A stretch of 64,000 nucleotides of DNA, taken from contig NZ_CP049156.1 in assembly GCF_011493005.1 (NCBI RefSeq), positions 992,001 through 1,056,000 of the forward strand, given 5' to 3'. The DNA comes from Caballeronia sp. SBC1. GTDB taxonomy: Bacteria > Pseudomonadota > Gammaproteobacteria > Burkholderiales > Burkholderiaceae. Position numbers and translations under genes: made by a program. Positions within the stretch are counted from its first letter, which is position 1. Every line of letters starts with the position of its first letter. The notes under the pieces were generated by a model. That model worked only from the letters and a program-made list of their open reading frames with translations, ran no database searches and was not told the DNA's origin. Shown here piece after piece: positions 42,157 to 50,879 of the stretch.

Positions 42157-43853
42157 ACGCACCGTATCAACTACCCGCTGCCTATGCCCGCAGCCTTCGC
42201 CTGCGCGAGATGCTGCAAAGTAACCAGCTCGAATTCCTGATGGAAGCGCATAACGGCCTGTCCGCGCGCATTGTGAAGGAAGCCGGTTTCAAGGCGATCT
42301 GGGGCTCGGGTCTCACGATCTCCGCACAGTTCGGCGTACGCGACAACAACGAAGCGAGCTGGACCCAGGTGGTCGACACGCTCGAGTTCATGGCGGATGC
42401 GAGCGACCTGCCTATTCTGCTGGATGGCGACACCGGCTACGGCAACTTCAATAACGTGCGCCGGCTGGTGAAAAAGCTGGAGCAGCGCGGCATTGCTGGC
42501 GTATGTATCGAAGACAAGCAGTTTCCGAAGACCAATAGCTTCCTGAACGGCGAGCGTCAGCCGCTCGCCGAAATGGACGAGTTCTGCGGCAAGATCAAGG
42601 CCGGCAAGGACTCGCAAAGCGATCCGAATTTCTCCATCGTTGCACGCGTGGAAGCGTTGATCGCGGGCTGGGGTATGGAAGAAGCGCTGAAGCGCGCGGA
42701 GGCTTATCGTCAGGCCGGTGCGGACGCCATCCTGATTCACAGCAAGCTCTCGAAGCCCGACGAAATCCTCACGTTCGCGCGCGAATGGGCGGGTCGTGGA
42801 CCGCTTGTGATCGTGCCGACCAAGTACTACAGCACGCCCACCGATGTGTTCCGTCAAGCCGGCATCAGCACGGTGATCTGGGCGAACCATTTGCTGCGCG
42901 GCGCGGCGTCGACCATGCAGGCGATCGCGAAGGAAATCCACAGCAGCGAGACGCTCGTGAACGTGGAAGACCGCGTGGCGACGGTGAACGAAATCTTCCG
43001 TCTTCAGGACGCCGAGGAATATTCGACCGCTGAAAGCGTGTATCTGTCGTCGGCGAGTGCATCGCGCAATGCCGTCGTGCTCGCGGCAAGCCGGGGCGCA
43101 GGGCTGGAAGCCGTTACCGCCGATAAACCCAAGGTCATGCTGCCGATCGCGGGCAAGCCGCTGCTGCGCCGTCTGGTTGAAGCATTCAAGAAAGAAGGTA
43201 TCAACGACATTACCGTGGTGGGCGGTTATCGCGCCGATGCCATCGATACATCGGGGATCCGGCTGGTTGTGAACGAGAAGCACGAGCAAACGGGCGAACT
43301 GGCGTCGCTGGCATGCGCGGCGAAGTCGTTCACCGCCGACACCGTGATCTCCTACGGCGATCTCTTGTTCCGCAGCTACATTCTTCGCGATCTGGTGGAG
43401 TCGGACAGCGACTTCTGCGTGGTCGTGGATTCGTCGCAGACGCCGGCAGCCGGCGGGGCATCGACGGACTTTGCGTATTGCTCGACCGCTGACGATCGCG
43501 CGTTGTTCGGACAGAAAGTCTGGCTCGAAAGCGTGACGAGCTCGGCGGGTCCTGCGAATGCCAAGACGCCGCAAGGCCGCTGGATGGGTCTGCTCAACGT
43601 GCGCGGTGCTGGCCGTGAACGTCTGGTCACCATGCTCGAAAAGCTGCAGCAACGCGATGACTTCGCCAAGCTCGACATGGCCGCGCTGCTCAACGCGCTG
43701 GTGGCCGCGGATGAAAAGATCGAAGTGCAGTACGTGCACGGCCACTGGCGCGGTGTGAACGACCTGGACGAGTTGCGGCAAGCCGGCGATTTCGCGCACG
43801 GACAAGCGCCGTACGGATCGAACGGCTCGGGCTCCTCGGAGGCCGGCGCGTGA
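42153..43853 (+). CDS. aepX: Phosphoenolpyruvate mutase fused to a nucleotidyltransferase-like domain
   Basis: A protein of 566 residues. The N-terminal 290 residues are PEP mutase, which forms the C-P bond by turning phosphoenolpyruvate into phosphonopyruvate: [20 protein letters not shown] and the signature E120-D-K-x-F-P-K-x-N-S ([10 protein letters not shown]). The C-terminal part from about residue 310 is a nucleotidyltransferase-like domain ([20 protein letters not shown] then [20 protein letters not shown]), though the usual LAAGxGxRL loop reads LAASRGAGL. This makes the operon a phosphonate pathway. Fusion of these two activities is known in other phosphonate clusters. Confidence 0.95.
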   Translation: MNAPYQLPAAYARSLRLREMLQSNQLEFLMEAHNGLSARIVKEAGFKAIWGSGLTISAQFGVRDNNEASWTQVVDTLEFMADASDLPILLDGDTGYGNFNNVRRLVKKLEQRGIAGVCIEDKQFPKTNSFLNGERQPLAEMDEFCGKIKAGKDSQSDPNFSIVARVEALIAGWGMEEALKRAEAYRQAGADAILIHSKLSKPDEILTFAREWAGRGPLVIVPTKYYSTPTDVFRQAGISTVIWANHLLRGAASTMQAIAKEIHSSETLVNVEDRVATVNEIFRLQDAEEYSTAESVYLSSASASRNAVVLAASRGAGLEAVTADKPKVMLPIAGKPLLRRLVEAFKKEGINDITVVGGYRADAIDTSGIRLVVNEKHEQTGELASLACAAKSFTADTVISYGDLLFRSYILRDLVESDSDFCVVVDSSQTPAAGGASTDFAYCSTADDRALFGQKVWLESVTSSAGPANAKTPQGRWMGLLNVRGAGRERLVTMLEKLQQRDDFAKLDMAALLNALVAADEKIEVQYVHGHWRGVNDLDELRQAGDFAHGQAPYGSNGSGSSEAGA

Positions 43854-45025
43854 TCGAAGCCGCACAATTCGTCGAAGCCGCGCGCGAGCGCGGTTTCGAC
43901 TGGTACGCGGGCGTGCCGTGCTCGTATCTGACGCCGTTCATCAATTACGTGCTGCAGGATGAGTCGCTGAATTACGTGTCGGCGGCGAATGAAGGTGATG
44001 CGGTTGCGTTGATCGCGGGCGTGGCGCTTGGCGCGTCGGGCGTGCATAAGGCGCGTCGCGGCATTTCAATGATGCAGAACTCCGGGCTCGGCAACGCGGT
44101 GAGCCCGCTCACATCGCTCACGTGGACGTTCAGGCTGCCGCAATTGTTGATCGTCACGTGGCGCGGTCAGCCGGGTGTCGCCGACGAGCCGCAACACGCG
44201 CTGATGGGACCCGTCACGCCGGCCATGCTCGAGACCATGGAAATTCCATGGGAACTGTTCCCGACGGAAGCCGATGCAATCGGACCCGCGCTCGATCGTG
44301 CAACTGCGCATATGGACAGCACCGGACGTCCTTATGCGTTGGTGATGCAGAAGGGCAGCGTCGCGCCTTACAAGTTGAACAAGAAAGGCTTGAGCGGTGT
44401 GCGTCAGCGCTCATTGAACGAGCGCGCCGAGGTCGAGTCGTTTGAAGTCACTGGCGAACGCGTGTCACGTCATGACGCGTTGCAGCGCGTGATTGCGCGC
44501 ACGCCGAAAGAGTCGACGGTTGTGCTGGCGTCGACGGGATTTTGCGGGCGGGAACTCTACGCTATCGATGACCGCGAGAACCAGGTGTATCTCGTCGGAT
44601 CAATGGGTTGTGTGACGCCTATGGCGCTCGGCCTGGCGTTGTCGCGGCCTGACCTGAACGTGGTTGCGCTCGACGGCGACGGCGCCGCGCTGATGCGCAT
44701 GGGCGTGTTCGCGACCCTCGGCGCTTATGGGCCGGCCAACCTCACCCACTTGCTGCTGGACAACGGCGCGCATGAGTCGACCGGCGGTCAGGCGACGGTG
44801 TCGCAGGGCGTAGAGTTCGCGCGGATCGCTTCAGCGTGCGGGTACGCGATGGCGCTCGACGGCGATGACCTTTCGATCATCGACCGGTTGTTCGACGCGA
44901 AGGACGTCGATGGCGTGCGTTTCGCGCGGCTGTCGATCAACACCGGTACGCCGAGCGACCTGCCGCGGCCGTCGATCACGCCGGAAGATGTGCGTCGCCG
45001 GTTGCAAGCGCATATTGGACGTTAG
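43850..45025 (+). CDS. aepY: Phosphonopyruvate decarboxylase
   Basis: A thiamine-diphosphate enzyme of 391 residues that decarboxylates phosphonopyruvate to phosphonoacetaldehyde, pulling the unfavourable PEP mutase reaction forward. Motifs: [49 protein letters not shown], and the TPP-binding [10 protein letters not shown] (GDG at about 276-278) with [11 protein letters not shown]. It uses a GTG start overlapping the aepX stop (GTGA). No transaminase follows, so the aldehyde's next step is not 2-aminoethylphosphonate formation by a neighbour; a terminator follows at 45090. Confidence 0.94.
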   Translation: MIEAAQFVEAARERGFDWYAGVPCSYLTPFINYVLQDESLNYVSAANEGDAVALIAGVALGASGVHKARRGISMMQNSGLGNAVSPLTSLTWTFRLPQLLIVTWRGQPGVADEPQHALMGPVTPAMLETMEIPWELFPTEADAIGPALDRATAHMDSTGRPYALVMQKGSVAPYKLNKKGLSGVRQRSLNERAEVESFEVTGERVSRHDALQRVIARTPKESTVVLASTGFCGRELYAIDDRENQVYLVGSMGCVTPMALGLALSRPDLNVVALDGDGAALMRMGVFATLGAYGPANLTHLLLDNGAHESTGGQATVSQGVEFARIASACGYAMALDGDDLSIIDRLFDAKDVDGVRFARLSINTGTPSDLPRPSITPEDVRRRLQAHIGR

Positions 45026-45089
45026 GCGGGCGCGCGGTTCGATCGCTAAATCTAGCGCCGTTCTTGCTTCAAACGTCTGCTGTTCACCC

Positions 45090-45124
45090 AAAGGCCGCAC
45101 CAACCAATGTTGGCGCGGCCTTTT
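45090..45124 (+). terminator. Phosphonate operon terminator
   Basis: AAAGGCCGC-a-CCAAC pairs with GTTGG-c-GCGGCCTTT with loop CAAT, followed by four T. It ends the phosphonate operon and can also stop the facing gene. Confidence 0.85.
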
Positions 45125-45180
45125 GACGCGTGCTAGTCGTCGATCGAGTGGACCGAGTGGATCACTTGGCTTGCTCGCGA

Positions 45181-45621
45181 CTAATCGCGGTTGCAGAAGA
45201 TCGCGGTAATAAAGGGCGCGACGTGATGAATAACAGCGTCGCTGCCGGCCGCGCGGACCTTTTCCTTGACTGAGTCTTCCCCGCCAATCACGACAGCGCC
45301 ATAAGCCGAGTCGGCGATCGGTTCGCCGCTGCCCTGCTTGAAAATCGCGTCATTCTTCTGATACCCAACCACCGCGAATACGCCGAAATCGAACGCCGTG
45401 AGGTGGCTGCCGTGCGTCGGTTTGAATGCGTTGATTGAATTGGTTTCCACACGCATAGGCGTGGTTTCTATCGTGTGGTTTTCCTGAAGCGGCGCGATGA
45501 ACGCGTGCGCGGTCGATTTGCAGTCGAGCTGGGAGTCCAGCGCATAAGCCGAAGCCTGCGTCGACAATGCTCCAATAAATATGAATAAGCCGATGCGGAC
45601 GGCTTGTACAAGTGGCTTCAT
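45181..45621 (-). CDS. Predicted periplasmic hypothetical protein
   Basis: A protein of 146 residues. MKPLVQAVRIGLFIFIGALS with TQASAYALD is a Sec signal. The mature protein has two Cys (LDCKSTAH and the final FCNRD) that could form a disulfide, and a beta-rich middle. The ATG at 45621 is chosen over an in-frame extension to 45675. No family recognised. It ends convergently with the phosphonate operon. Confidence 0.65.
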   Translation of the reverse strand: MKPLVQAVRIGLFIFIGALSTQASAYALDSQLDCKSTAHAFIAPLQENHTIETTPMRVETNSINAFKPTHGSHLTAFDFGVFAVVGYQKNDAIFKQGSGEPIADSAYGAVVIGGEDSVKEKVRAAGSDAVIHHVAPFITAIFCNRD

Positions 45622-46018
45622 GTTTGTTTGTTTCTGTCCACGTGCCCGTGAAGGACGCGACGTGAGTACGCACACGGCGTTGCCAAAAGCCTAGACTTTA
45701 GCGGGAAGCGGAAAAGTGTGCTGAAACAAGTGCTTGATGCCCGTCTGGCGGGGCGCTGCGGGGAGCAGGGGCCGTTCGGTTTGCAGAGGATTGCGCAAGT
45801 ACGCAATCCTCTGCGGAATTAAGGTGAGCTGTGCGAATGGATTCGAAACGTGCCTGAACCCACTCCTTCGATAAAGATAGTTAAGCGAAATTAAGGCGCC
45901 CGAGCAGGTTTCAGCGCCGAATTTGCTCGGCACGCTCAACTTGGCATTTAACTAATCAAGGCCGCGTTCGGCGAGCGACCTCATGCTCGGGTTCGCGCGT
46001 CAGTGAATAACCCCGACT
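45622..46018. other. Intergenic region with a strong hairpin
   Basis: About 400 bases without a supported gene. At 45783-45814 lies a perfect 13-bp inverted repeat, GCAGAGGATTGCG and CGCAATCCTCTGC, around the loop CAAGTA, without a T-run. It may be an RNA hairpin or operator. Confidence 0.5.
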
Positions 46019-47350
46019 TCAAGCCGCGGCCAACTCCGGCACAGTCGCGCGCCGCGTCTCTCTCCCATGCACGCATTTCCCCGCCGCGTAGGTTTCGAAC
46101 ACGGCGCGGTCGTCGCCGAGCATCGCGAACGCGAACAGCAGTTCTTCCAGCGATTCCGCGCGCGTCGTCCGGCGCGCGAGCAAAGGCGTGCCGGCGGGGT
46201 CCAGCACGACGAAATCCGCCTCGGAACCGGGCTTCAGCGTCCCGACGCGGTCCGCCATGTCGAGCACTTGAGCCGCGCCCGTGGTCGCCAGCCAGAACAT
46301 ACGCGCCGCGGTCAGGTGATGGCCCGTCAGTCGCGCGATCTTGTGCGCTTCGCCCATGGTTTGCAGCATCGAAAACGTCGTGCCGCCGCCTACGTCGGTT
46401 GCAAGCGCCACCGGCATCTTCGCGGCGCCGGCCTTTTCAATATCGAACAAACCACTGCCGAGGAACAAATTCGATGTCGGGCAATGCGACGCCACCGCGC
46501 CTGTTTCAGCCATGCGCTGGCGGTCGGCATCGTCGAGATAGATGCAATGGCCGTAGACCGCGCGCTGACGCAGCAAGTCATAGTGATCGTAGATATCCAG
46601 ATAGCTCCGATGCCCCGGAAACAAGCTTTCGACCCACTTGATCTCATCGGTGTTTTCGGCAACGTGGCTCTGGATATACACGTCCTGGTGCTTGCGCGCG
46701 ATCACCGCGCAGGCTTCGAGTTGTGCCTCCGTCGAGGTTGGCGCAAAACGCGGCGTCAGCGCGTATTCCTGGCGCCCGCGACCATGCCAGCGTGCGATGA
46801 GTTCGGCGCTGTCGTCATAGCCCGATTGCGCTGTGTCGCGCAGATACTCCGGGCAGTTGCGATCCATCAGCACCTTGCCCGCGATCATGCGCAGGTTGCG
46901 TGATTCGCTCTCGCTAAAGAAGGCATCGGCGGATTGCTTGTGGACCGTGCAATAAACGAGGGCCGTGGTCGTGCCGCAAGCCAGCAGTTCATCGATGAAA
47001 AAGGCCGCCGTCTCGCGCGCGTACGCCGGGTCTTCGAATTTGCGTTCGGTCGGAAACGTGTACGTGTTCAACCATGGCAACAGACCCGGCGCAGGCGAGG
47101 CGATCATGTCGGTCTGCGGATAGTGAATGTGCGAGTCGATGAAACCCGGCACGATCAATTTGTCCCGCAGATCCTTCACGATTGCATCGGGCGCTATCTC
47201 GGCGCGCAACGCCGCATACGCGCCCGCTGCAACCACGCGGCCATCTTCCACCAGCAACAGGCCGTCGGTTTCATACACGGCGTTGTCATCGGAAAAAGCA
47301 GGGTCGTCGCGGAAAGTAAGTAGCTGTGCGCGGTAAGCGGTCTGAGTCAT
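46019..47350 (-). CDS. guaD: Guanine deaminase
   Basis: A protein of 443 residues of the amidohydrolase family. It converts guanine to xanthine. Zinc-site motifs: PGFIDSHIHYPQTDMIASPA at the start, QSHVAENTDE in the middle and ATDVGGGTTFSMLQTMGEAH near the end. It is the last gene of the purine operon, beginning 36 bases after the NCS2 permease. Length fits the family; the start at 47350 is followed by a normal N-terminus, while the extension to 47584 is not. Confidence 0.95.
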   Translation of the reverse strand: MTQTAYRAQLLTFRDDPAFSDDNAVYETDGLLLVEDGRVVAAGAYAALRAEIAPDAIVKDLRDKLIVPGFIDSHIHYPQTDMIASPAPGLLPWLNTYTFPTERKFEDPAYARETAAFFIDELLACGTTTALVYCTVHKQSADAFFSESESRNLRMIAGKVLMDRNCPEYLRDTAQSGYDDSAELIARWHGRGRQEYALTPRFAPTSTEAQLEACAVIARKHQDVYIQSHVAENTDEIKWVESLFPGHRSYLDIYDHYDLLRQRAVYGHCIYLDDADRQRMAETGAVASHCPTSNLFLGSGLFDIEKAGAAKMPVALATDVGGGTTFSMLQTMGEAHKIARLTGHHLTAARMFWLATTGAAQVLDMADRVGTLKPGSEADFVVLDPAGTPLLARRTTRAESLEELLFAFAMLGDDRAVFETYAAGKCVHGRETRRATVPELAAA

Positions 47351-47385
47351 GGGTGAAACGTCTCCAGTAAAGCGGGTCAACGCCC

Positions 47386-48747
47386 TTATAGCTGTGTCAA
47401 CAACAGCAACGACAGCGCGGCGACAATCCACATCGCCGGCTTGATTTCTTTTCTGCGACCAGTGAACGACTTGATCACGACAAACGCGAGGAAGCCGTAC
47501 GCGATGCCATCGGTGATCGAATAGGTCAGCGGGATCAGGATCATCGCGAGGAAAGCGGGAATGGCTTCGTCGAAACGGCTCCATTCAATCTTGGTGATCG
47601 ACTCCATCATGAACACGCCGACCAGCACCAGCGCGGGCGCGGTCGCAATGGCGGGCACCAGCGAGAGCAGCGGCGAGAGGAACAGGAAGGGCAGGAAACA
47701 CAAGCCGGCGACGACCGCGACGAGCCCCGTGCGACCGCCCGCGGAAATGCCCGCCGCCGATTCTATATACGCATTCGCCGGGCTCGTGCCGAGCGGCGCG
47801 GAGACCAGCGCGGCGAATGAATCGACGATCATCGACTGGCGGATGTTGCGCGGGTTGCCGTCTTCATCGTAGAGCTTGCCGGCTTCCGAGATCGCCATGA
47901 ACGTGGAGAGCGCGTCGAAGAAAGACGTGAACAGCATCACGAAAATAAACGGCCAGTAGATCACCTTCAGTGAGCCGAGCAGGTCCAGTTGGCCGATCGC
48001 CGAAAAGTCCGGCGCCGAGAACAGACCGTTCCAGTTCACGAGCGTCTTGGTGGCAATCGCTGCCGGCCAGTAAGCGGTGCCGTCGCCCCAAAAGCGGCCG
48101 ATGGGAATCGCAATCACGGTCGTGAAAATAATGCCGATCATCAACGCGCCGGTCACCTTTCGTGCAACCAGAATCGTAGTCACCGCGAGGCCGACCAGGA
48201 ACGTGATCACCACCGGATTCAGCGATGCCGAATGCACGATCGTCACGGGATCGCTGATAACAAACTTCGCGTTGACCAGTCCGATCAGGCTGATAAACAG
48301 TCCGATACCGCACGACACCGCATGACGCAGGTTCGCCGGAATAGCATCGACGACCAGCTTGCGCGCGTTGAACGCCGCAAGCACCGCGAAGATCACGCCG
48401 GCCCAGAACACGCAGCCGAGCGCGGTCTGCCACGACATCTTGCCGCTGTGAACCATCACGAACGCGAACAGCGCGTTCATGCCCATGCCGGGCGCGACGA
48501 GCACCGGGTTGCGCGCGTAGAGGCCCATCGCGCAACTGCCGAGGAAACTGACAACCACGGTGGCTGTCAGCGCTGCGGGAAAGGGGACGCCTGCCTGCGA
48601 CAAGATTCCGGGATTGACGACGATGATGTACATCGCCGTGAGGAAGGTCGTGATGCCCGCAACAATCTCGGTCTTGGTGCGCGAACCCGCCGCGCGGATG
48701 CCGAAGAAACGCTCGAGCGTGGTGGTGTCGTTGGTAATCGTAGCCAT
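47386..48747 (-). CDS. NCS2-family purine permease
   Basis: A protein of 453 residues with about 12-14 predicted membrane helices, of the AzgA-like NCS2 (nucleobase:cation symporter) group: TKTEIVAGITTFLTAMYIIV near the N-terminus, ARNPVLVAPGMGMNALFAFV and the TSFFDALSTFMAISEAGKLY and ESAAGISAGGRTGLVAVVAG motifs. Such proteins import guanine, hypoxanthine or adenine. It lies between the deaminase genes of the purine operon, 11 bases after the adenosine/adenine deaminase stop. Confidence 0.93.
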   Translation of the reverse strand: MATITNDTTTLERFFGIRAAGSRTKTEIVAGITTFLTAMYIIVVNPGILSQAGVPFPAALTATVVVSFLGSCAMGLYARNPVLVAPGMGMNALFAFVMVHSGKMSWQTALGCVFWAGVIFAVLAAFNARKLVVDAIPANLRHAVSCGIGLFISLIGLVNAKFVISDPVTIVHSASLNPVVITFLVGLAVTTILVARKVTGALMIGIIFTTVIAIPIGRFWGDGTAYWPAAIATKTLVNWNGLFSAPDFSAIGQLDLLGSLKVIYWPFIFVMLFTSFFDALSTFMAISEAGKLYDEDGNPRNIRQSMIVDSFAALVSAPLGTSPANAYIESAAGISAGGRTGLVAVVAGLCFLPFLFLSPLLSLVPAIATAPALVLVGVFMMESITKIEWSRFDEAIPAFLAMILIPLTYSITDGIAYGFLAFVVIKSFTGRRKEIKPAMWIVAALSLLLLTQL

Positions 48748-48758
48748 GATGTTCTCGC

Positions 48759-49805
48759 TCAAGCCGCCGCGTACCCGTCGTGCCCGTCGTACCAGTAGGC
48801 ATCGAGTTTGGCGACCATCGCGAGGCGTTCGGCGTCCGTCACGAATGACGCTTCCAGGCTGTTTTTCAACAGTGTGTAACACTCGGCGTCATTGAGTTTC
48901 AATGCGTCGAGGATCGCGAAGTAATTGGCGTTCACGTAGCCGCCGAAATACGCGGGGTCGTCGGAGTTAATCATCACGGCCACACCCTGATCCAGCAGCG
49001 CCTTGAGCGTGTGTTTCGCCATGTCGTCGAACAAGCGTAGCTTCAGGTTCGACAGCGGGCAGACGGTGAGTGCAATGCGGGCATCGGCGAGACGGGCGAC
49101 CAGCGCCGGGTCTTCCATGCTGCGCACGCCGTGATCCACGCGGTCTACTTTCAGCACGTCGAGCGCTTCGTACACGTAGGCGGGCGGCCCTTCCTCGCCT
49201 GCGTGCGCCACGAGCTTCAATCCCTTCTCACGCGCCTTCGCGAACACGCGCGCGAACTTCGACGGCGGATGACCGCGTTCGGAAGAATCCAGCCCGACAC
49301 CAATTAGCCGATGCGCATATTGATCGAACAAGGGCAACGCTTCATCGAAGGTCTTGAGCGCATCTTCTTCCGGCAAATGGCGCAGGAAACACAGGATCAG
49401 CTTGCTCGTCAAACCGCGCCGCTCACCTTCAGCCAGCGCGCTTTCGATACCCGCGACCGCCGTGGCGATCGATACGCCACGTTCTGTGTGCGTCTGTGGA
49501 TCGAAGAAAATTTCGGTGTGCGTGACATGATCGGCGAGCGCGCGTTCAACATACGCGAGGGTCATGTCGTGGAAATCGCGCTCGTGCAGCAGCACGCTCG
49601 CGCCCGCGTAGTAGATGTCGAGGAACGATTGCAGGTCGGTGAACGCGTAGGCCGCGCGCAATGTGTCGATAGAGTCGTACGCGAGCGTCACACCGTTGCG
49701 CTTCGCGAGTTCGAAGATCAACTCGGGCTCGAGCGAACCTTCAATGTGAATGTGGAGTTCGGCCTTGGGCGCGCGGGCGATCTTGTCAGCGAGAGTGGGA
49801 TTCAT
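48759..49805 (-). CDS. Adenosine or adenine deaminase
   Basis: A protein of 348 residues. HIHIEGSLEPELIFELAKRN, with the zinc-binding HIH, AHAGEEGPPAYVYEALDVLK, VDHGVRSMEDPALVARLADA and NSDDPAYFGGYV are the deaminase motifs. The block GVGLDSSERGHPPSKFARVF is typical of the adenine deaminase subgroup (AAH1-like), so the substrate may be adenine. It belongs to the purine operon, 29 bases after xdhC. Start at 49805. Confidence 0.9.
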   Translation of the reverse strand: MNPTLADKIARAPKAELHIHIEGSLEPELIFELAKRNGVTLAYDSIDTLRAAYAFTDLQSFLDIYYAGASVLLHERDFHDMTLAYVERALADHVTHTEIFFDPQTHTERGVSIATAVAGIESALAEGERRGLTSKLILCFLRHLPEEDALKTFDEALPLFDQYAHRLIGVGLDSSERGHPPSKFARVFAKAREKGLKLVAHAGEEGPPAYVYEALDVLKVDRVDHGVRSMEDPALVARLADARIALTVCPLSNLKLRLFDDMAKHTLKALLDQGVAVMINSDDPAYFGGYVNANYFAILDALKLNDAECYTLLKNSLEASFVTDAERLAMVAKLDAYWYDGHDGYAAA

Positions 49806-49834
49806 GCTTGTTTTGTGCTTTAAAAGGTCTGGGA

Positions 49835-50860
49835 TCACGCGGTTTGCGGATGCTGCGCGGAATTGTAGCTGTGCGCGGCGCGTTCCTCGACCTTCTGCAG
49901 CAACTGAGCTGCCACCGATACTGCAATCATTTCCGGCGCTTTATCAACAATGCCGGGTACGCCGATTGGGCACGTCATGCGGCTGATCAACACGGGATCC
50001 AGGCCTCGCGACTCGAGTCGGCGCTCGAACAGCATTTTCTTCGTATGCGAGCCAATCATGCCGAAAAACGCAAAATCTCCGCGCCGGAGAATACGCTCGG
50101 CGAGTTCGAGATCGAGCGCGTGGTTGTGCGTCATCACCAGAAAGTAGCTATTGGCAGGCGCTTCGTCCACGGCGGCTTCGGGGATTCCGCTGGCGTCCAG
50201 CGTGACATTTGGGGGGATGCCGTCCATGGGCGGGAATGTTTCATCGCGTTCGTCCACCCACACCACCCGGCATGGCAAATTCGCGAGCACCCTGACCAGC
50301 GCCGCACCCACGTGGCCCGCACCGAACAGCACCACGGGAAAGTCGCGCACTGCAATGGTTTCGGTGAGCAACGAGCCGCTTTCGTCGAAACCCGCGCCGT
50401 CCCAGAGCAGGCAATCCGGGCCAGTCACGCCCGGTTCCGGGTCCGAGATCATCACGCCGTCTGGAATCGGGCCGAACCCGACGCTGCGCACGGTGGACAG
50501 TCCCTGCGCCATGCGTTTGTTCAACGACGTGACCCAGGCAAGATCGCCAATATCCAGCCGTTCGAACGCCACCACGACCGCGCCGCCGCAGCATTGACCC
50601 AGGCTTGGGCCGAGCGCGAAACGCTCGAGCCGGCGCATGTGAGGACTGCGGGCGCCGTCTTTCAGCACCTGCCGCGCTGTCTCAATCGCCTTCCATTCCA
50701 GATGACCGCCGCCGATGGTATGGCGTGCATCGTCGCGCGTGACGATCATCTTCGTGCCTGCTTCGCGCGGCGCCGAGCCTTCCACGCGCGCGACCGTCAC
50801 CAGCACGACGGCGTCGCCGTGCGCGAGGAGGTGTTGCAGATCGTGTAGCCAGGCTTGCAT
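49835..50860 (-). CDS. xdhC: Xanthine dehydrogenase accessory protein XdhC
   Basis: A protein of 341 residues that binds and sulfurates the molybdenum cofactor before insertion into xanthine dehydrogenase. VARVEGSAPREAGTKMIVTR in the N-terminal XdhC/CoxI domain and VVLFGAGHVGAALVRVLANL, a Rossmann-like motif of the C-terminal domain, mark the family. It follows xdhB by 19 bases, as in other purine operons of this class. Confidence 0.95.
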   Translation of the reverse strand: MQAWLHDLQHLLAHGDAVVLVTVARVEGSAPREAGTKMIVTRDDARHTIGGGHLEWKAIETARQVLKDGARSPHMRRLERFALGPSLGQCCGGAVVVAFERLDIGDLAWVTSLNKRMAQGLSTVRSVGFGPIPDGVMISDPEPGVTGPDCLLWDGAGFDESGSLLTETIAVRDFPVVLFGAGHVGAALVRVLANLPCRVVWVDERDETFPPMDGIPPNVTLDASGIPEAAVDEAPANSYFLVMTHNHALDLELAERILRRGDFAFFGMIGSHTKKMLFERRLESRGLDPVLISRMTCPIGVPGIVDKAPEMIAVSVAAQLLQKVEERAAHSYNSAQHPQTA

Positions 50861-50879
50861 CGAATGGGCTCCGGGTTAG

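Noticed and set aside
42171..43865. 564-residue open frame on the minus strand across aepX
   Set aside because: Shadow of the GC-rich aepX codons. The plus-strand protein has complete PEP mutase motifs and a coupled operon context; the antisense frame has none.
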